Below, piece after piece: positions 36,101-47,991 of a stretch of 64,000 nt of DNA. The stretch covers positions 35,001-99,000 of the forward strand of contig JARHVA010008350.1 in NCBI GenBank assembly GCA_037957365.1. Direction: 5' to 3'. A program made the position numbers and the translations under genes. Each line of letters starts with the position of its first letter. The first letter of the stretch is position 1. A model generated the notes under the pieces. It was not told the origin of the DNA. It was given only the letters and a program-made list of their open reading frames with translations, and ran no database searches. The stretch comes from Torreya grandis. Lineage: Eukaryota; Streptophyta; Pinopsida; Cupressales; Taxaceae.

Positions 36101-37469
36101 TTATAGCTTTAGATTTTGTTATGATATTAGGTCCTTTCATTTCTTGTTGTATATGGGAAGCTAATTGATGTGGGAAACTTCCAAGAAATTGATCTACTTT
36201 TGACAAAGTTAACATAGCCATCCTTCAAGGGAGTGGTCTAAGATTATTATCTTTTTTTAAAGTTAATGATAGATTTTCTTCAAGGGAGCATTATACCTTA
36301 AATTCATAAATTTTTATTTTTATTTTAGATAGCTATCCTTTAAGGAAGTAGTCTACAATCCTTAAGATATTGACCCAGATAATTGTTACAAGATGAACTG
36401 TGTTTAGACATGGACTAGTCTAATTAGGTTTAGAGGTTTAGCTTTATGAGGGTGAAAATTTAAAATAGGAAGGTCAATGATATGTGAAAGGGTGTGGTTT
36501 TGAGAGAAAATGACCATTGGATTCCATCTTGTTGAAGACAAAAATTATCCATGAGAACCATGTTATGGGTAGAGCCATGGTACCTATATTTAGGATTAGG
36601 CTTTGATTGTGATAGTTAATCACATGGTTCTATGTTGTAATCAATTTTACTCAAGAGGAGAGGAGAGATATGGGTGAAGGTTAAAATATTGTAATCAAGG
36701 GATGAGCTTAAGTTAGATAAAAAGAGTGAGCTTGGTCCTTCTTTAACAAAAAAATATATGCAGATGTGAAGTGTTGAGAGGCTCAGGTTCTGATTTGCCT
36801 TTAAGAGAGGACAAATGATAAGCTCTTGATCCATACTTATGGGTATTGATGTAGGTTCCAAGCCAATAGAAACCAAATTTACCTCATTTAATCTACTCTA
36901 TGTTGGTCACATGTTGGTTTTCCTTTAGGACAAGGTCTTTGATATTGAATTCTCATGGTTTGTAGTGTTTGGTTAGGTTTTATGGAGATGGGTAATCTCC
37001 AATGGTTCAATGGGATAATTTGTATCCTATATAGGTCAGGTGGTTCCCAAATGGGTTTCTGCAATTTGATATAGCACTTTGTTCAGGTTGGGTTGATGGA
37101 TAGTTTTGGTTGATAGGTTGAGGTAAAAAATCTAAGGGTTAGTTCAGTTAATGGTTAAGGTATGGTTGAAGTTAATAAATGGTTAAATCTTTATATAAGT
37201 AAAGTTTCCCAAATTTACTCTTTGCATTGGTGGGAAAAATATCCCATAGTGACGGTGTTTGTGGTTGAGTTTGGTTATAATGTTGAGGGTTTGAAGGGTA
37301 TATCTATGAAATGGACATTTTAGCCTTTCCCTTATCTTTTTGTTGGACCTAAGAGTGGGTAACCCTACAGATGGTGTGGATAAAAGGAAGTGTTGGTTTA
37401 TCTTATTGCTTCAATTTATCCTTACTCTTAGGTGAGAATGAGGGAATAGGAAAGTGTTGGGTAGGTTTG
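30122..37469 (-). other. Interior of the minus-strand Ty3 element: purine-rich on +, no recognisable pol
   Basis: From about 31,300 to 33,100 the + strand is dominated by G and A, and the surrounding kilobases lean the same way. The minus-strand frames here (for example at 31307-31669 and 32530-32895, rich in Ser, Phe, Leu and Pro) are therefore products of base composition and frame-shifted shadows of each other. I searched by eye for RT (YMDD-like), RNase H and integrase motifs on the minus strand and found none. Confidence 0.5.
35445..35780. repeat. 168-bp tandem duplication
   Basis: Two copies of a block beginning GTTGTAATCTCGCTTGATGT (35451 and 35619) differ at only a few positions. The high similarity next to decayed surroundings points to a recent local duplication. 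Confidence 0.9.
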
Positions 37470-39872
37470 GTTGATGTTTGGGTTGGTAATGAGATCAAAG
37501 GAGGTTCATTTAACAACATGTTATCCTTGTTGTAAATCTAGTGGATAATGGTTTTAATATCCTTGTATTGTTCTGTATCATGGCCAAGTATCTTATAGTA
37601 ATAGCACACATGGTGATCATTATACCATGATGGTTTTGGGAATGAAGGGTTAAAAGTTTTGATAGGATCAAAAAGTTTGATAGGTGGTAAGGTTAAGGAA
37701 TAGGTTTTCAATAACCTTTTTAAAATGGTTGAATAGGATTCATGTAAAGGTGTTGGAGGTGATAAGTTTTTAGTTCTGGGAGCCTTCTTAAAATTAGTTT
37801 TTATTGCCGAAGTTATGGGTGGTGGGGTAGTTTTGGTTTGCTAGTTAAGTTGGCTTGGCTTGGTTAAGGAAGGTTCATTTGATAACATATTATCCTCATA
37901 TAACTTTTGGATGAATGCTTGGAGATATTTGGATGCTTTGCATCATGTCCAGGTGTCCTATGGTATGCATAAACTAAGCTGACATTAAACCATTTTGGTT
38001 GAGGACATGAAGGGTTAAAAGTTTTGATAGGTTGGAAACATTTGAGAAGTGGTAACGTTAAGGAGGATGTTTTCAAAATCCTTTGAAAAATGGTTGAATA
38101 GGATTCAAGTAAAGGCGTTGGGGGTGATGGATTTTTGGGCTTTGGAGTGGGAGCCTTCTTAGGAGTAGGCTTCACCTTGGAAGTTTTTAGTTGTGGAATG
38201 GTTTTATTTGATTGGTTAGGTTGGGATTGCTTAATTGGTTTAGAAATAGAATATTTAAGAGAAGTGGGGGCCATGGGTCTATTTCAAGATGGTTTAAGAG
38301 ATTCCACCCTTTTAATAGGCTTAGTGAAAGTTTTATTTCATGGACTTGATAGAGTTAGGCCTAATTTAAAAGATTGGTGAGCTATGTTAGGAATAGGAAG
38401 TATTCCTAGATTCTTGATGGGTTAGTTCAAAGAGGTGTAAGGGTATTTAAAAAATTTATATGGAAGTGGATTAGATGGTTCCCTTATGGTTTTGGAAGAT
38501 GGAGTATTTGAGGATGGGGTTTAGGTAGTGATATGTTTGAGGGTGGATTTAAGTGAAGCTAAGGGTTCTTGTTTGTTCTGGTAAGGGAGGCCAAGATGAT
38601 GCAAGAAAGTGGCTTTATCAAGATGGTGTTGATAAGTGAAATCTTGGCTTTGTACTAGCCTATAAAAGGGCTTGTAGATAGGTTTGGTTCCTTGATCATT
38701 GATTTAAAAGATTAAAACCTTGGGTGGAGAAGAGGGAATGGTTTCCCCATCTATGTTTTTGGTGAAAGGTTCAAAATTTAGAGAAGATGTTTCTTCCATG
38801 GATGGATTGGATAAGGTGACCTCTTTTAAATGAAGGATTTCAAAAGGAAGAGTAGGTGAGTCTATGGTGGGGGAGGAAGGTGTAATGGTGTCAAGTGAAA
38901 GGAAGTGGTTGCTTCCTTTTTTTGGTAATCCAAAGGAATGGGAAGTGATTCCCCCACTTTAATGAGTGGGGTGGAAGAAGTATTAATAATAGGCTTATCA
39001 ATAATAACATTGATTATGTGCATCTCATATGTGTCAAATGATTCTAGTTGGCTTTGATTCACTTGAAGGGGAAGTGGAAAAGATTGTTTGGCTTCCTTGA
39101 TTATGGTTTTTGAGGAAATTTATAAAGGTTCTACTTGGTCAACAAGTGGATTTGTTAAGGTTTGTGTTATTATATTTTCTTCAATTGTAAGTTTACTAAG
39201 GGCTAGAAGAGGGTGCAAAACTATTTGTAAGTTATTTGGTTGGATTGAAGAGGCTAGTTGGTTTGATAGGTTAACAAGCTGGTTAGGTTGATAGGTTGGA
39301 TGATCAGTTAAGGGTGATGAAATTGATTGGGTTAACAAGTTGGGTTGAGGTTGATATGATGGCTGGGGGAAATGGATTAAGCTTTGACAAGGTTGGGGTG
39401 ATTGAGATGATATATGTTGATAGGTTATTTGTTGGGCATGGTAATAATTAAATGGATGATGATAGGCTATTGGTTGGTTTTAAGTGAGGTTTGATTGATC
39501 ATGGATACTGGAAATAGATGGCCTATGTTTTGACTCTAATCTAGCTATCTGGTGTTATCATTACAACAAACTCAAGTGGTAGTTTAGGTGAAGGTTGATA
39601 GTTTATGGATTAGTTGAAGTTGGGGTTTGATGAGTCACAGGTTAGGTTAGGTTGATTTTAGATAGGGTTAGGTCTGTTATAGACAAGGTTGGGTTAGTTT
39701 TAGATAGGATTGGGATGGTTGTATACAAGGTTAGGTTAATTGTTGGTAAGGAAGGGAGCATAAGTGGCTTACGATACAAGGTACCACATTAAAGAAAAAG
39801 GATTGTTCTCTAAGATTCTATAAAATTTATGATCTCCAAGAGATAAAATAGGAAATATCTCCAATAAAAATG
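37470..39872 (-). pseudogene. gag: gag relic of the minus-strand Ty3 element with duplicated zinc-knuckle module
   Basis: Read on the minus strand from 39872 down, the product is rich in Pro, Ser, Asn, Gln and Thr. It starts with a 14-residue repeat like PNLVYNHPNPI (about 39655-39750). Open pieces are at 39338-39120, 39062-38862 and 38274-37864. Near the C-terminus YSTIFQRILKTSSL leads to VYAYHRTPGHDAKHP (about 37990-37950), a decayed C-x2-H-x4-GHD-x3-C knuckle of plant Ty3 gag. A second copy of the same module lies downstream, with HHVCYYYKILGHDTEQY (about 37610-37560), also decayed (expected His and last Cys are both Tyr). Stops and at least one frameshift inactivate it. The LINE separates this gag from its leader and PBS. 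Confidence 0.7.
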
Positions 39873-39886
39873 GTAGTGGATATGAG
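39873..39886. repeat. LINE target-site duplication (left)
   Basis: GTAGTGGATATGAG is repeated perfectly at 45798-45811 and brackets the LINE. Confidence 0.88.
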
Positions 39887-40092
39887 AGAGTTATAGAACA
39901 AAAGGCATGATGGATTAAGGTGATCAAGAGGGCAGGATAAGGTAGGGTGCAATAGGGCAGAAAGCAAGGCACAGCTATAGGGAAGTGCTTAGACTGTAGT
40001 AGGTGTCCCAAGAATCCTAGGGAGCACATAGTAGTGGGAAGGCTCCCCTCTTACAAGGTTTAGGTTCTTTTTCTACTCTTGAGCAACCAAGT

Positions 40093-41369
40093 ATGTGCAT
40101 CCCCAAAGTCAATGGCTGTCTTGAAAGATGCAAAGAGAGGCCCAAGCTAGCTATACTAATGGAAATGATTGCTAAAGACATTGAATACTATTCCAATCAC
40201 TCTTTGTACTACAAGTTTATGGGGCTTAAGATGTCACTATTATTCTTGGAAGCATGGGCTTAGAGGACGTGGGCACCAGAAGGAGATATGGATATTACAT
40301 TGCTAGCCAATAGCTATTTCATGCTCACTTTCACCTATATAACAGATTGTCAATGAGTTTTTGCTGGAGGTCCTTACTTCCATAATCAAGTGGGACTATT
40401 TATCAAGCCCTAACATGCCAATTTCATAACTTCAGAGGAACTACCCAACCATGTCCCGATGTGGGTGCATCTACCCAAATTTTTAGTGGAATGCTGTCAA
40501 GAAGACACGCTCCATTTGCTTGCATCCTTGCTAGGAAGTCTAGTAGGTTCCTCAATGTCACTCTTGGGGAAAAAGGTAATGACTTATGCCCGCATTTGTG
40601 TTGAAATTAATCTTAGTAAGCCATTACCAAATGCTATTGAAATGAGTATGGGCCCTTTTTCATGGGTACAACAGCTGGATTATGAAACCCTCCCTTTCTG
40701 TTGTCATATATGTCATGCTTATGGGCATTTACAATGATGGTGTCCCACCTTGAAATCAACTGCACCTCAGCCAGCTCAATCTACTCACACTCCTTCTGGT
40801 ATTGATAAGGAACGGGGTCCGATTCTAGGTGAGATGCTTGAAACTGATGGTTTTATGCTGGATAAAGGCTAATATATAAATAGAGGCCAAAAAAGGTCCT
40901 TAAAGGAAAGATAATTAGATGACTCACTCAATAGATTTGAAATATTGGATGACCTTAATTAGCAGGAGGTAAATCTTGGGCTGATAATTTTGGAGCACGA
41001 GATTGAGGGACCAGCTTAAGAGACCAATTCTTCAAGGGATTTAATTGAAACATAAGATGCTAGAGATTGTCATATGGATATGGACCAGTAGCTGATAATT
41101 TCAAAAGGAATGACTTCCTCAGTTGCTCCCCTTAAAAAAGATAGAAATATGCCCCTTACCAGGAAAATTGGGGACCCAGGGGCAGCAAGAAGCAGTAAAT
41201 CTTGTCCCCATCTCAGACTTTAACAAAAAGACCTTAAGAAAGGAGGGGGATAGAAATCTATCAAGCTTGGTAGAAAAAAGGACCAGGAAAAGATCAAGCT
41301 AATATGAGAGACTTTGGTGGAATCAAGGTTAGTAAAAACTCTGGATGCACACTTTTTGAGCCCTCTGAA
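40093..41369 (+). pseudogene. LINE ORF1 relic (DUF4283-type with CCHC zinc knuckle)
   Basis: The ATG at 40093 starts a frame that stays in register to about 41370 with scattered stops of all three kinds. The middle resembles the DUF4283 domain of plant LINE ORF1 (VFAGGPYF, VPMWVHLPKFLVECC about 40455-40500, LGKKVMTYARICVEI). CHICHAYGHLQ*WC (about 40702-40743) is a C-x2-C-x4-H-x4-C knuckle with one stop inside. The tail is charged. Such proteins bind the LINE RNA in the particle. The longest uninterrupted part is 40459-40737. The start choice rests on frame continuity only. Confidence 0.75.
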
Positions 41370-44300
41370 ATGATTATAATATCTTGGAATGTAAGGGGTT
41401 TGAACAATAGCCACAGATAAAATGATGTTAACAACCTAATTAAAAGTCATAGGCTGGATGTCCTTTTCTTGCAAGAGACTAAGCTTTCAGTTGAAGACAT
41501 GTCCAGACTTGCACCCAAGTTGTGGTGGCAAGGAAAATGTCAATGCATTGGCGCTACCTGATACTCAAGAGGACTATCTTATCTATGGAGCCCATGAAAG
41601 ATTGGTCTCATAGGCTGGTTGACTTCTAAGTACTCCATGACTATGATTTATTATAGATTTGAGATGGGGGAAGTCATTCTCTTCTCCAATATCTATGCTC
41701 CCAATGATTGACAGGGTAAAAACTCCTTATAGGGCCACATAAGTTTTGTCTGTAGCCTAGCCCCCTTCCACCCTTGGATTATGGTAGGTGATTTTAATGC
41801 TATTCTTGATTTGATTGAAAAGAGTGGTGGCACGTCAAGGCTGGACCCATCTGCTTTGATAATGCACAACTACATTGAAATTTTGAATTTAGTTGATGTC
41901 AGGCCCAATAATGGATAGTTTACCTAGAACAACTGTAGGAGTGGGAAACATTGTATTGCTAAGAGACTTGACCATTTTCTAGTCTCAAATTTTTGGGTTG
42001 GAGGTATGTGGTTTATGAGGTCTAAAATTTTGGACTAGAGAGGATCAGACTATTGGCCCATCAAGCTTAATAGTGTCTCATAGTATCACCTGCACTTTCC
42101 TTCCTTCAGATTTCAACTCATGTGGCTACGGGATCAATCTCTACATGAGTGTGTTGCCAATTGGTGGTGTTGGGGTAGGCCTGCCCATGGTATGATGATG
42201 TACATTTTTGCCAAAACACTGCAATATGTGAAGTACAAGCTCAAGTGGTGGAATCACCAAAGTTTTGGGAACATTTTCCATGCTATGCCTACTACACAAA
42301 CCAAGCTTGATGGTATCACGAGAATAATAAGGGAAGAAGAACTGACTAAAAACTTACTAAAAGAAGAAACATAGGCTATGAAAGACCAAGAGGAATGTGA
42401 GCTATAAGAGGAAATTTTTTGGAAGCAGAAAGCTCAAGTTAAATGGCTCTAAGAGGGGGATATAAATACATCCTTTTTCTTCAATTTGTCCAAATCCAAG
42501 AGACATGGAAATTCTATTTCAACACTGGTCAATGAAAGAGGTGAGTTCTTTAACTCTTTTCTGGCAATTTCAGAGGAGGTAGTGTAGTACTTCTCTACTC
42601 TCTTCAGGGAAGATGCTAATGGGGAATCACCAGAAGAAACTTAGGTTCTCTTCTACATTCTGTCATTGATGACGTGTGAAATGAATGAAAATTTAATGAA
42701 ACCAATCACACTAGGAGAGCTTGAGGAAACCATCATTCAGATGAAAAAAGGGAAAGTGGTTGGACTTGACAGCTTCCCAGCTGAATTCTACCAAGAATTC
42801 TGGGATATCATCAAACTTGACCTTTTAGCTATTGTCCAAGAATCTCAGTGGAATAAACAAATGTTTAAGGCTACAAATGCGACCTATCTTGCTCTCATAC
42901 CCAAATGCGAAGGTGGTGATAGGCTAAGTCAATTCCACCCTATATCCCTTTACAATGTTGTTTACAAAATTATATCTAAAATCATTGTAAATAGGTTAAA
43001 AAGAGGGTTGAGTACTGTGATCTCAGAAGAGCAGAGTGGTTTTGTGGAAGGCAAGCAAATCTTGGACGGTATTATTATTGATGTTGAGTCCATTCACTCC
43101 ATGGCTAGCTCAAAACATAAGGTGATGTTCATTAAATTGGACATGGCCAAAGCCTTTGATAGGGTCAGATGGTCATTCCTATAGAAGGTTCTTATTGCTT
43201 TTGGCTTTGCTAATGAATGGACTTAATGGGTCATGAGCTGCATTTCCTCAGCTTCCTTCTCAGTGCTTATCAATGGAGAACACACAAAGCTTTTTGGTGC
43301 TACAAGAGGGCTACGATAAGGTGATCCTCTATCTTCGTATCTTTTTCTTCTCCTTGCTAAAGGTTTGGGGAGGTTGCTCAGCAAGAACAGATGGGAAGGA
43401 CATATCCAAGGATGGCAATGGTTAGGGGAATTATCGATGCAATCATACCTATAATTTGCTAATGACACTGCCCTTATGGGCATGGCCACAATGACTGAAG
43501 CTGCTAATTTATGTAGGGTGTTAGATGTTTATCTAATGGCCTTGAGACAAAAGGTCAATGAAGATAAGTCATCCATCTTCTTCTTCAATACTCTGGGCCC
43601 TATTCAGCAGCAAATCGTGAGGACTCTGCATTTTTAAATTGGGACTCCTCCCTTGATTTATTTGGGTATCCCTATCTTGGCTGGCCGTACATCCAAAGAA
43701 TCTTGGCAAATTATTTTGGATAAATTTTAGGTGAAAGTGAATCATTGGACACATAGGTGGTTATCCTTTGCGGGTTGGGTTTAACTTATCCAATTTGTGG
43801 TGCAGGCCTTACCCATTTACAGGTGTATGCTCCAAGTTGCCTTAATGGGATTCGTTAAGGAGTTTGATTTGGTTACCAAACAATTCTTATGGGTTGGTAA
43901 TCTAAACTCCACTAAATGGAGCCTTACTAGATGGGAGATTGTCTGCAGCCCCGAAAAATATGGTGGGCTCAGTCTAAGGTAGAAAGACCTAAATGGTATT
44001 GCTTTAGCGGCCAAACTTTATTAGCAAATGTGCATCAAACAAGACAAAGCTTGGGCCAGAATTCTCTCACAGAAGTACTACTCTAGAGCCATTCAGAGGG
44101 ACATTCCTCACTATCCACTTATTGGGAAAGGTTTAGTAATATGGGGTACTCTCAAAAAAGGGGCTGCTCTCATTAAGAATAGTTTATTTTGGATTTGTAA
44201 ATAGGGATCCAAAGCCCTCTTTTGGTCTGACTCTTGGGATGGTTATCCTCCCATCATTTCTCAGCTTCCAAATTTGTTGAACCTTTGTCAGAGATTCCTT

Positions 44301-45672
44301 GATGCTACCTAGTCTCGGGTGAGTGACTTCAAAGTTTATATTACTCAAGGACAGGTGGAGGTAGCTCACTAGAAAGCTCCTAAAACTTGGCTTGTTAATG
44401 GGATGCAGGAAGAGAATGAGGAGCTATTGAGCATCCTTTCTAGGCATTGCTATAGTCCTATTCAGGAGGAGGATGAGCTAGCTTGGTCTCCTAATCCCAA
44501 GGGAGCTTACATAGTTTCATCTGGATATCAGTCTTTACTTCTTCAGAGATTGGGCAAGGGGGAAGTGCATTGGTGAAGATAGGTCTGGAATAATTTCACA
44601 TGGCCTAAATGTAACTTTTTTGCTTGGATGCTAGCTTGGAATAGGTGCTTGACCTGGGATAATCTTCAAAAGAGAGGTTTCTAAGGCCCTTATATATGTG
44701 TTATGTGTGGAGTGGCCTAGGAGGATTCAACACACCTTTTTTTGCATTGCCCCTTTGCCTTCTAACTCTGGCATTATTGGTGGGATGTTTGGCAGCGCCA
44801 TGTTTTCATGATAAATATGTGTTCAATTTCTAGAATGGAAGGTGGGAACCCCCCTCAAGGATGCCCTTCTTGTAGGACATATGGCTAGGCGGCCCCATTT
44901 TTGTGTTCTAGTAGATTTGGCTTGAGATAAATAGGCAAATTTTTTGGGGGGTGAGGGTCATGGTGCAGCAAGTATGGTAGAAAGTGGTGGGGATGATCCA
45001 AGAAACCATCCAAGTAAAGAGCATGATCTACCTTCCTTTGACCAAATCGGATGCTCAAGTGGTGGCGTGACTTGGATTCCAGTAGTTAATTGGTAAGTCA
45101 GTGTGTGTTAGGAGGAGCAAGCAGGTCAAGGAGCAGATTCTCAAGACTGGTCAGTGGCAACGCCCTCTAGTGGGATTCTCAAGATCAATACGGATGGTTC
45201 CTCCAGAGGTAATATGGGACCTGTAGGTACTGAAGGGATATAAAGGGATTCTAAAGGTACGGTGATTTTTCTTTTTGCAATTCTTGAGGGGCTATAAACC
45301 ATTAACATGATGGAAGGTTAGGCCATTCTTTATGCCCTTGAGAAGGCCCAGGTGTTAGGTTGGCATAGGATTATCTATGAATTAGACTCTCAAGTCTTGA
45401 TTAACCTGCTCATTAAGAGGAAAGTGGTGTACACCAATTGGCAACTATCTCTTATTATGTAACAGATTTTATGGATTTGCTCACTTATGGATAACATTAA
45501 TTTTGCTCACATTCTATGAGAATGGAATAGGGTAGTGGATCTTTTAGCTAAATGGGCGTCTGACCATTTGAATGGTGGAAACATTGAGGATTGGTGGTCT
45601 CTCTCCTCGATGTTGCGTTCTAATTTGGAAAGAATTCTGGAGGCTGATAGGGAGGTTCATAGTATTATTTAG
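41370..45672 (+). pseudogene. LINE ORF2 relic (endonuclease, reverse transcriptase, zf-RVT, RNase H)
   Basis: It begins MIIISWNVRGLNNS, the classic N-terminus of the AP-type endonuclease, with LDVLFLQETKLS soon after. RT lies at about 42700-43500: ALIPKCEGGDRLSQFHPISL, SGFVEGKQILDG, FIKLDMAKAFDRVRW (motif A, first catalytic Asp) and FANDT at 43454 where FADD is expected, so one catalytic Asp is Asn. A zf-RVT-like segment with NFFAWMLAWNRCLTWDNL, CVMCG and HCPF is at 44600-44770. The RNase H domain starts LKINTDGSSRGN (about 45185) and ends near WNRVVDLLAKWASDH (about 45525-45575). The protein would nick target DNA and copy the RNA in place. Stops and frame changes abolish function. Confidence 0.85.
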
Positions 45673-45797
45673 TTGGGCGTGTGCCTAGTTTTTCAGTTTT
45701 TATTGCTTTCTTCTGGGGTTTTTTCCCCCCATTCTTCTTGTAATTCTTTTCTTTCCTTATTAATATTATTTTTACCCCTTTTTTCATTAAAAAAATT

Positions 45798-45811
45798 GTA
45801 GTGGATATGAG
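45798..45811. repeat. LINE target-site duplication (right)
   Basis: A perfect copy of 39873-39886. Downstream, GTATTGGAAG resumes the interrupted Ty3 element. Confidence 0.88.
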
Positions 45812-46720
45812 GTATTGGAAGATAGGTTCTTGGTTGGTTTGATTCTTCAATTTACGATATGTTAAAAACTACATGAAGAATGGAGAGAAATGAATCTCAC
45901 ACCTCAAATAAGAATTAATAAAAATAAAATATTGAAGTCAATCAAATCATACACTAATATATGTTAAATCCTAGAGTTTCAATCATCTCTCTTTTGGCTT
46001 ATGCCTTAGAAAGTGTAAAGGGGAAATCAGCTTGAATAGGTCCTAAACAAGGTAGTCTATGTTTAGTTTTAGGTTATGTTTAGGTACTCAAGAATACGTC
46101 TGTATTGGTTTGAGTACATGGCTTGGTGCTTGTGGTTTACTCCCCTTAATTCATGATCCCATAGCTAGTGTAGGTGATTATAAGAGTTTATACTCAAACA
46201 GAGAGCTGAGTTGGTTTTTCCCTTGGTGATTACATCCAAGTAAAATAACTGGTAAAGGGTAAGGTGATCTACTAGGTGATGAAATTCTAGTTGGACCTTT
46301 TCTTAAGTTAATTTTATGTTTGTTTTGTGCAATTGGTTTGGTTATATAATATTTGTGAAATATGGTTAATTTGCTTTGCTTAATTAATCTAGGTGAACTA
46401 GAAACAAGAAAGCAAACAATAGATGCAAGGTTTATTTTAAAGTCAAAATAAAATTTAAAATTTACTTAAATGCATAAAAAATATCTAAATTCAAGATTAA
46501 AATGTAATTTGTAATCCTAGGATGATTTATCTTTTTATTTCTTTTAAGGATGCAAAGAAAAAAAAACTTTAACTTTTCTTAAAATACAACTAAAACTTAT
46601 GTTTTTGGTTTTTATTGAGTAAGAAGGAAAGATTAATTTTCATATAATGCAACTAAATTAATCCCACTAATGTAACTATAAAGGTCATAAATCATCTATG
46701 AACCTAGGAAAACTCATATT
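45812..46720 (-). other. Leader of the minus-strand Ty3 element
   Basis: About 0.9 kb between PBS and the LINE insertion point, AT-rich, with no gene of its own. It is the untranslated leader and possibly the very start of gag. Confidence 0.5.
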
Positions 46721-46737
46721 CCCCACTGTGTGTGCCA
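46721..46737 (-). other. Primer-binding site of the minus-strand Ty3 element
   Basis: On the minus strand TGGCACACACAGTGGGG follows the LTR end after three bases. It resembles the TGGCGCC...GTGGGG sites of plant Tat/Ogre-like Ty3 elements, with decay at several positions. Confidence 0.65.
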
Positions 46738-46740
46738 AAA

Positions 46741-47991
46741 TATTTCTGTTTAATTTTTGCTTTTTCTTAAGTGTGAAAAGAAGAAACTAGTTACGAAGGG
46801 TGTGGAAGAATATCTATTTAATTTCATGCATTGGATCTAAGTGATTATGGATATATCCTCTTTATATTTATTATATTACCTTCAAATAATAAAACACTAA
46901 AATAAACTTGTTTTTTAGACAATTAGATGGGTGGATTGCCTAGTGTGAGCTAGATCCTAAAAGTGAAAGCTTTCTAGGAGGCTATCAATCCACCTTATTT
47001 AAATGTATTATTACATTAAATTATATAAAAATAAAATTAAAACTATAAAACAAATGAATTTAATACAATATAATTAAATTCTTTGCTAAGTTACCAATAT
47101 AAATCAACTAGTTCGGTTATACTAATGCTGAAAATTGGTTGAGGCAAAATGGTGGTTTTGGTTTGGTTTATGAAAAGAGTCAAAAGGAAATGATAAGGTT
47201 CTGATTTATTTGGTAAATTTTTAAATGGGTAAATTATAATCAATAAACTTAATGCAAATGGTAAAAGGGGTTATGCGTTCAAGAGGTCAAGATGGCAAGG
47301 AGGTAAAAGGGGTAAATGGCCAAGGTGGTAAGAAGGAGGTAAAGGGTGAATGGAAATAGAAGTAAATGGATAAGAGGGTAGGGAGTTAAAGGGATTAAAA
47401 TAGAAGATAAAAATGGGATAAAGGTGTTAGGTCAAGGAAATAAGAAGGCCAAGAAATGAAGGAAATGGAATACTAAAAATCAAACAAATGTTACCTTGAT
47501 GCTTGATGAAGATGGCTAATGAAGATGTTGTTGATGGATCTTGAGACAATTTTGGTAGAGCTTCATTGATTTGATATTTTCTTCTCCAAGATAATTATGA
47601 CGTCCATAATGATGACCTCCTTCAAAAACCTACAGCAAAATGTTAAGAACTAAAGACTAACTTCCAACTTAACCTTTGGTGAAGGAGAGGGGGGTATTTA
47701 TAGTATTTGATGTGAAGAAACATGCCAAAATAGAGAAATAGTCAAGAAATTCAAATTTATCTAAGTGGGTCTCATAAATAATTCAAGGATGAGGTTGGTG
47801 GGGATTCCCACTTTGATCATAAGTCTCCCATTTGGTTTTGTATGTCTCCCACCTTGTATATGAATCCAGTTTTGAATGGAAATCATGCACATGAGTTTAA
47901 ATGGGACTAAAGACTTTTCACCACCATTTTTTGTCTTCATAAAAGCACTTAAAGTGATGGCTCACCAAATTTGGTTCCATTTTCCATGTGG
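46741..47991 (-). repeat. 5' LTR of the minus-strand Ty3 element, truncated
   Basis: Matches 28318-29560, including the stem-loop and the AAGGATGAGGTTGGTGGGGA block. It stops at TTCCATGTGG, so its first ~540 bp (minus-strand 5' end) are missing, and copia gag sequence starts at 47992. Confidence 0.82.

Larger units (their letters stand above)
39887..45797 (+). mobile_element. Full-length plant L1-type LINE, decayed
   Basis: 5.9 kb between perfect 14-bp duplications, ending in a T/C-rich 3' region and a short A-run (ATTAAAAAAATTG). It has ORF1 with a CCHC knuckle and ORF2 with endonuclease, reverse transcriptase and RNase H, the plant L1 layout. The 5' end lies directly at the duplication, so it was probably inserted full length. 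It is inactive through many stops. It inserted into the minus-strand Ty3 element, between that element's leader and gag. Confidence 0.88.
28318..47991 (-). mobile_element. Minus-strand Ty3/gypsy-like element, large, interrupted by a LINE, 5' LTR truncated
   Basis: The repeat at 28318-29560 matches 46741-47991 in the same orientation. Read on the minus strand, 46741-47991 is the 5' LTR, TGGCACACACAGTGGGG directly follows it as PBS, a gag relic lies at 37470-39872, and a purine tract precedes the full 3' LTR (TGTAGACACT start, AAACAAAAACA end). This fits Ty3/gypsy of the Tat/Ogre-like type with a Pro-rich gag. No RT or integrase motif is visible in the 7 kb between gag and the 3' LTR, so it may be a large derivative lacking pol or be heavily decayed. 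A LINE (39887-45797) is nested in it. The 5' LTR lacks its first ~540 bp at a junction with a copia fragment. Confidence 0.78.

Noticed and set aside
40029..40413. Minus-strand frame 39769-40029 as one gene
   Set aside because: It runs across the LINE target-site junction at 39886/39887, so it joins Ty3 gag antisense to LINE sequence by chance.
43223..43754. Minus-strand frames within the LINE
   Set aside because: Shadows of the ORF2 reverse-transcriptase region on the + strand.
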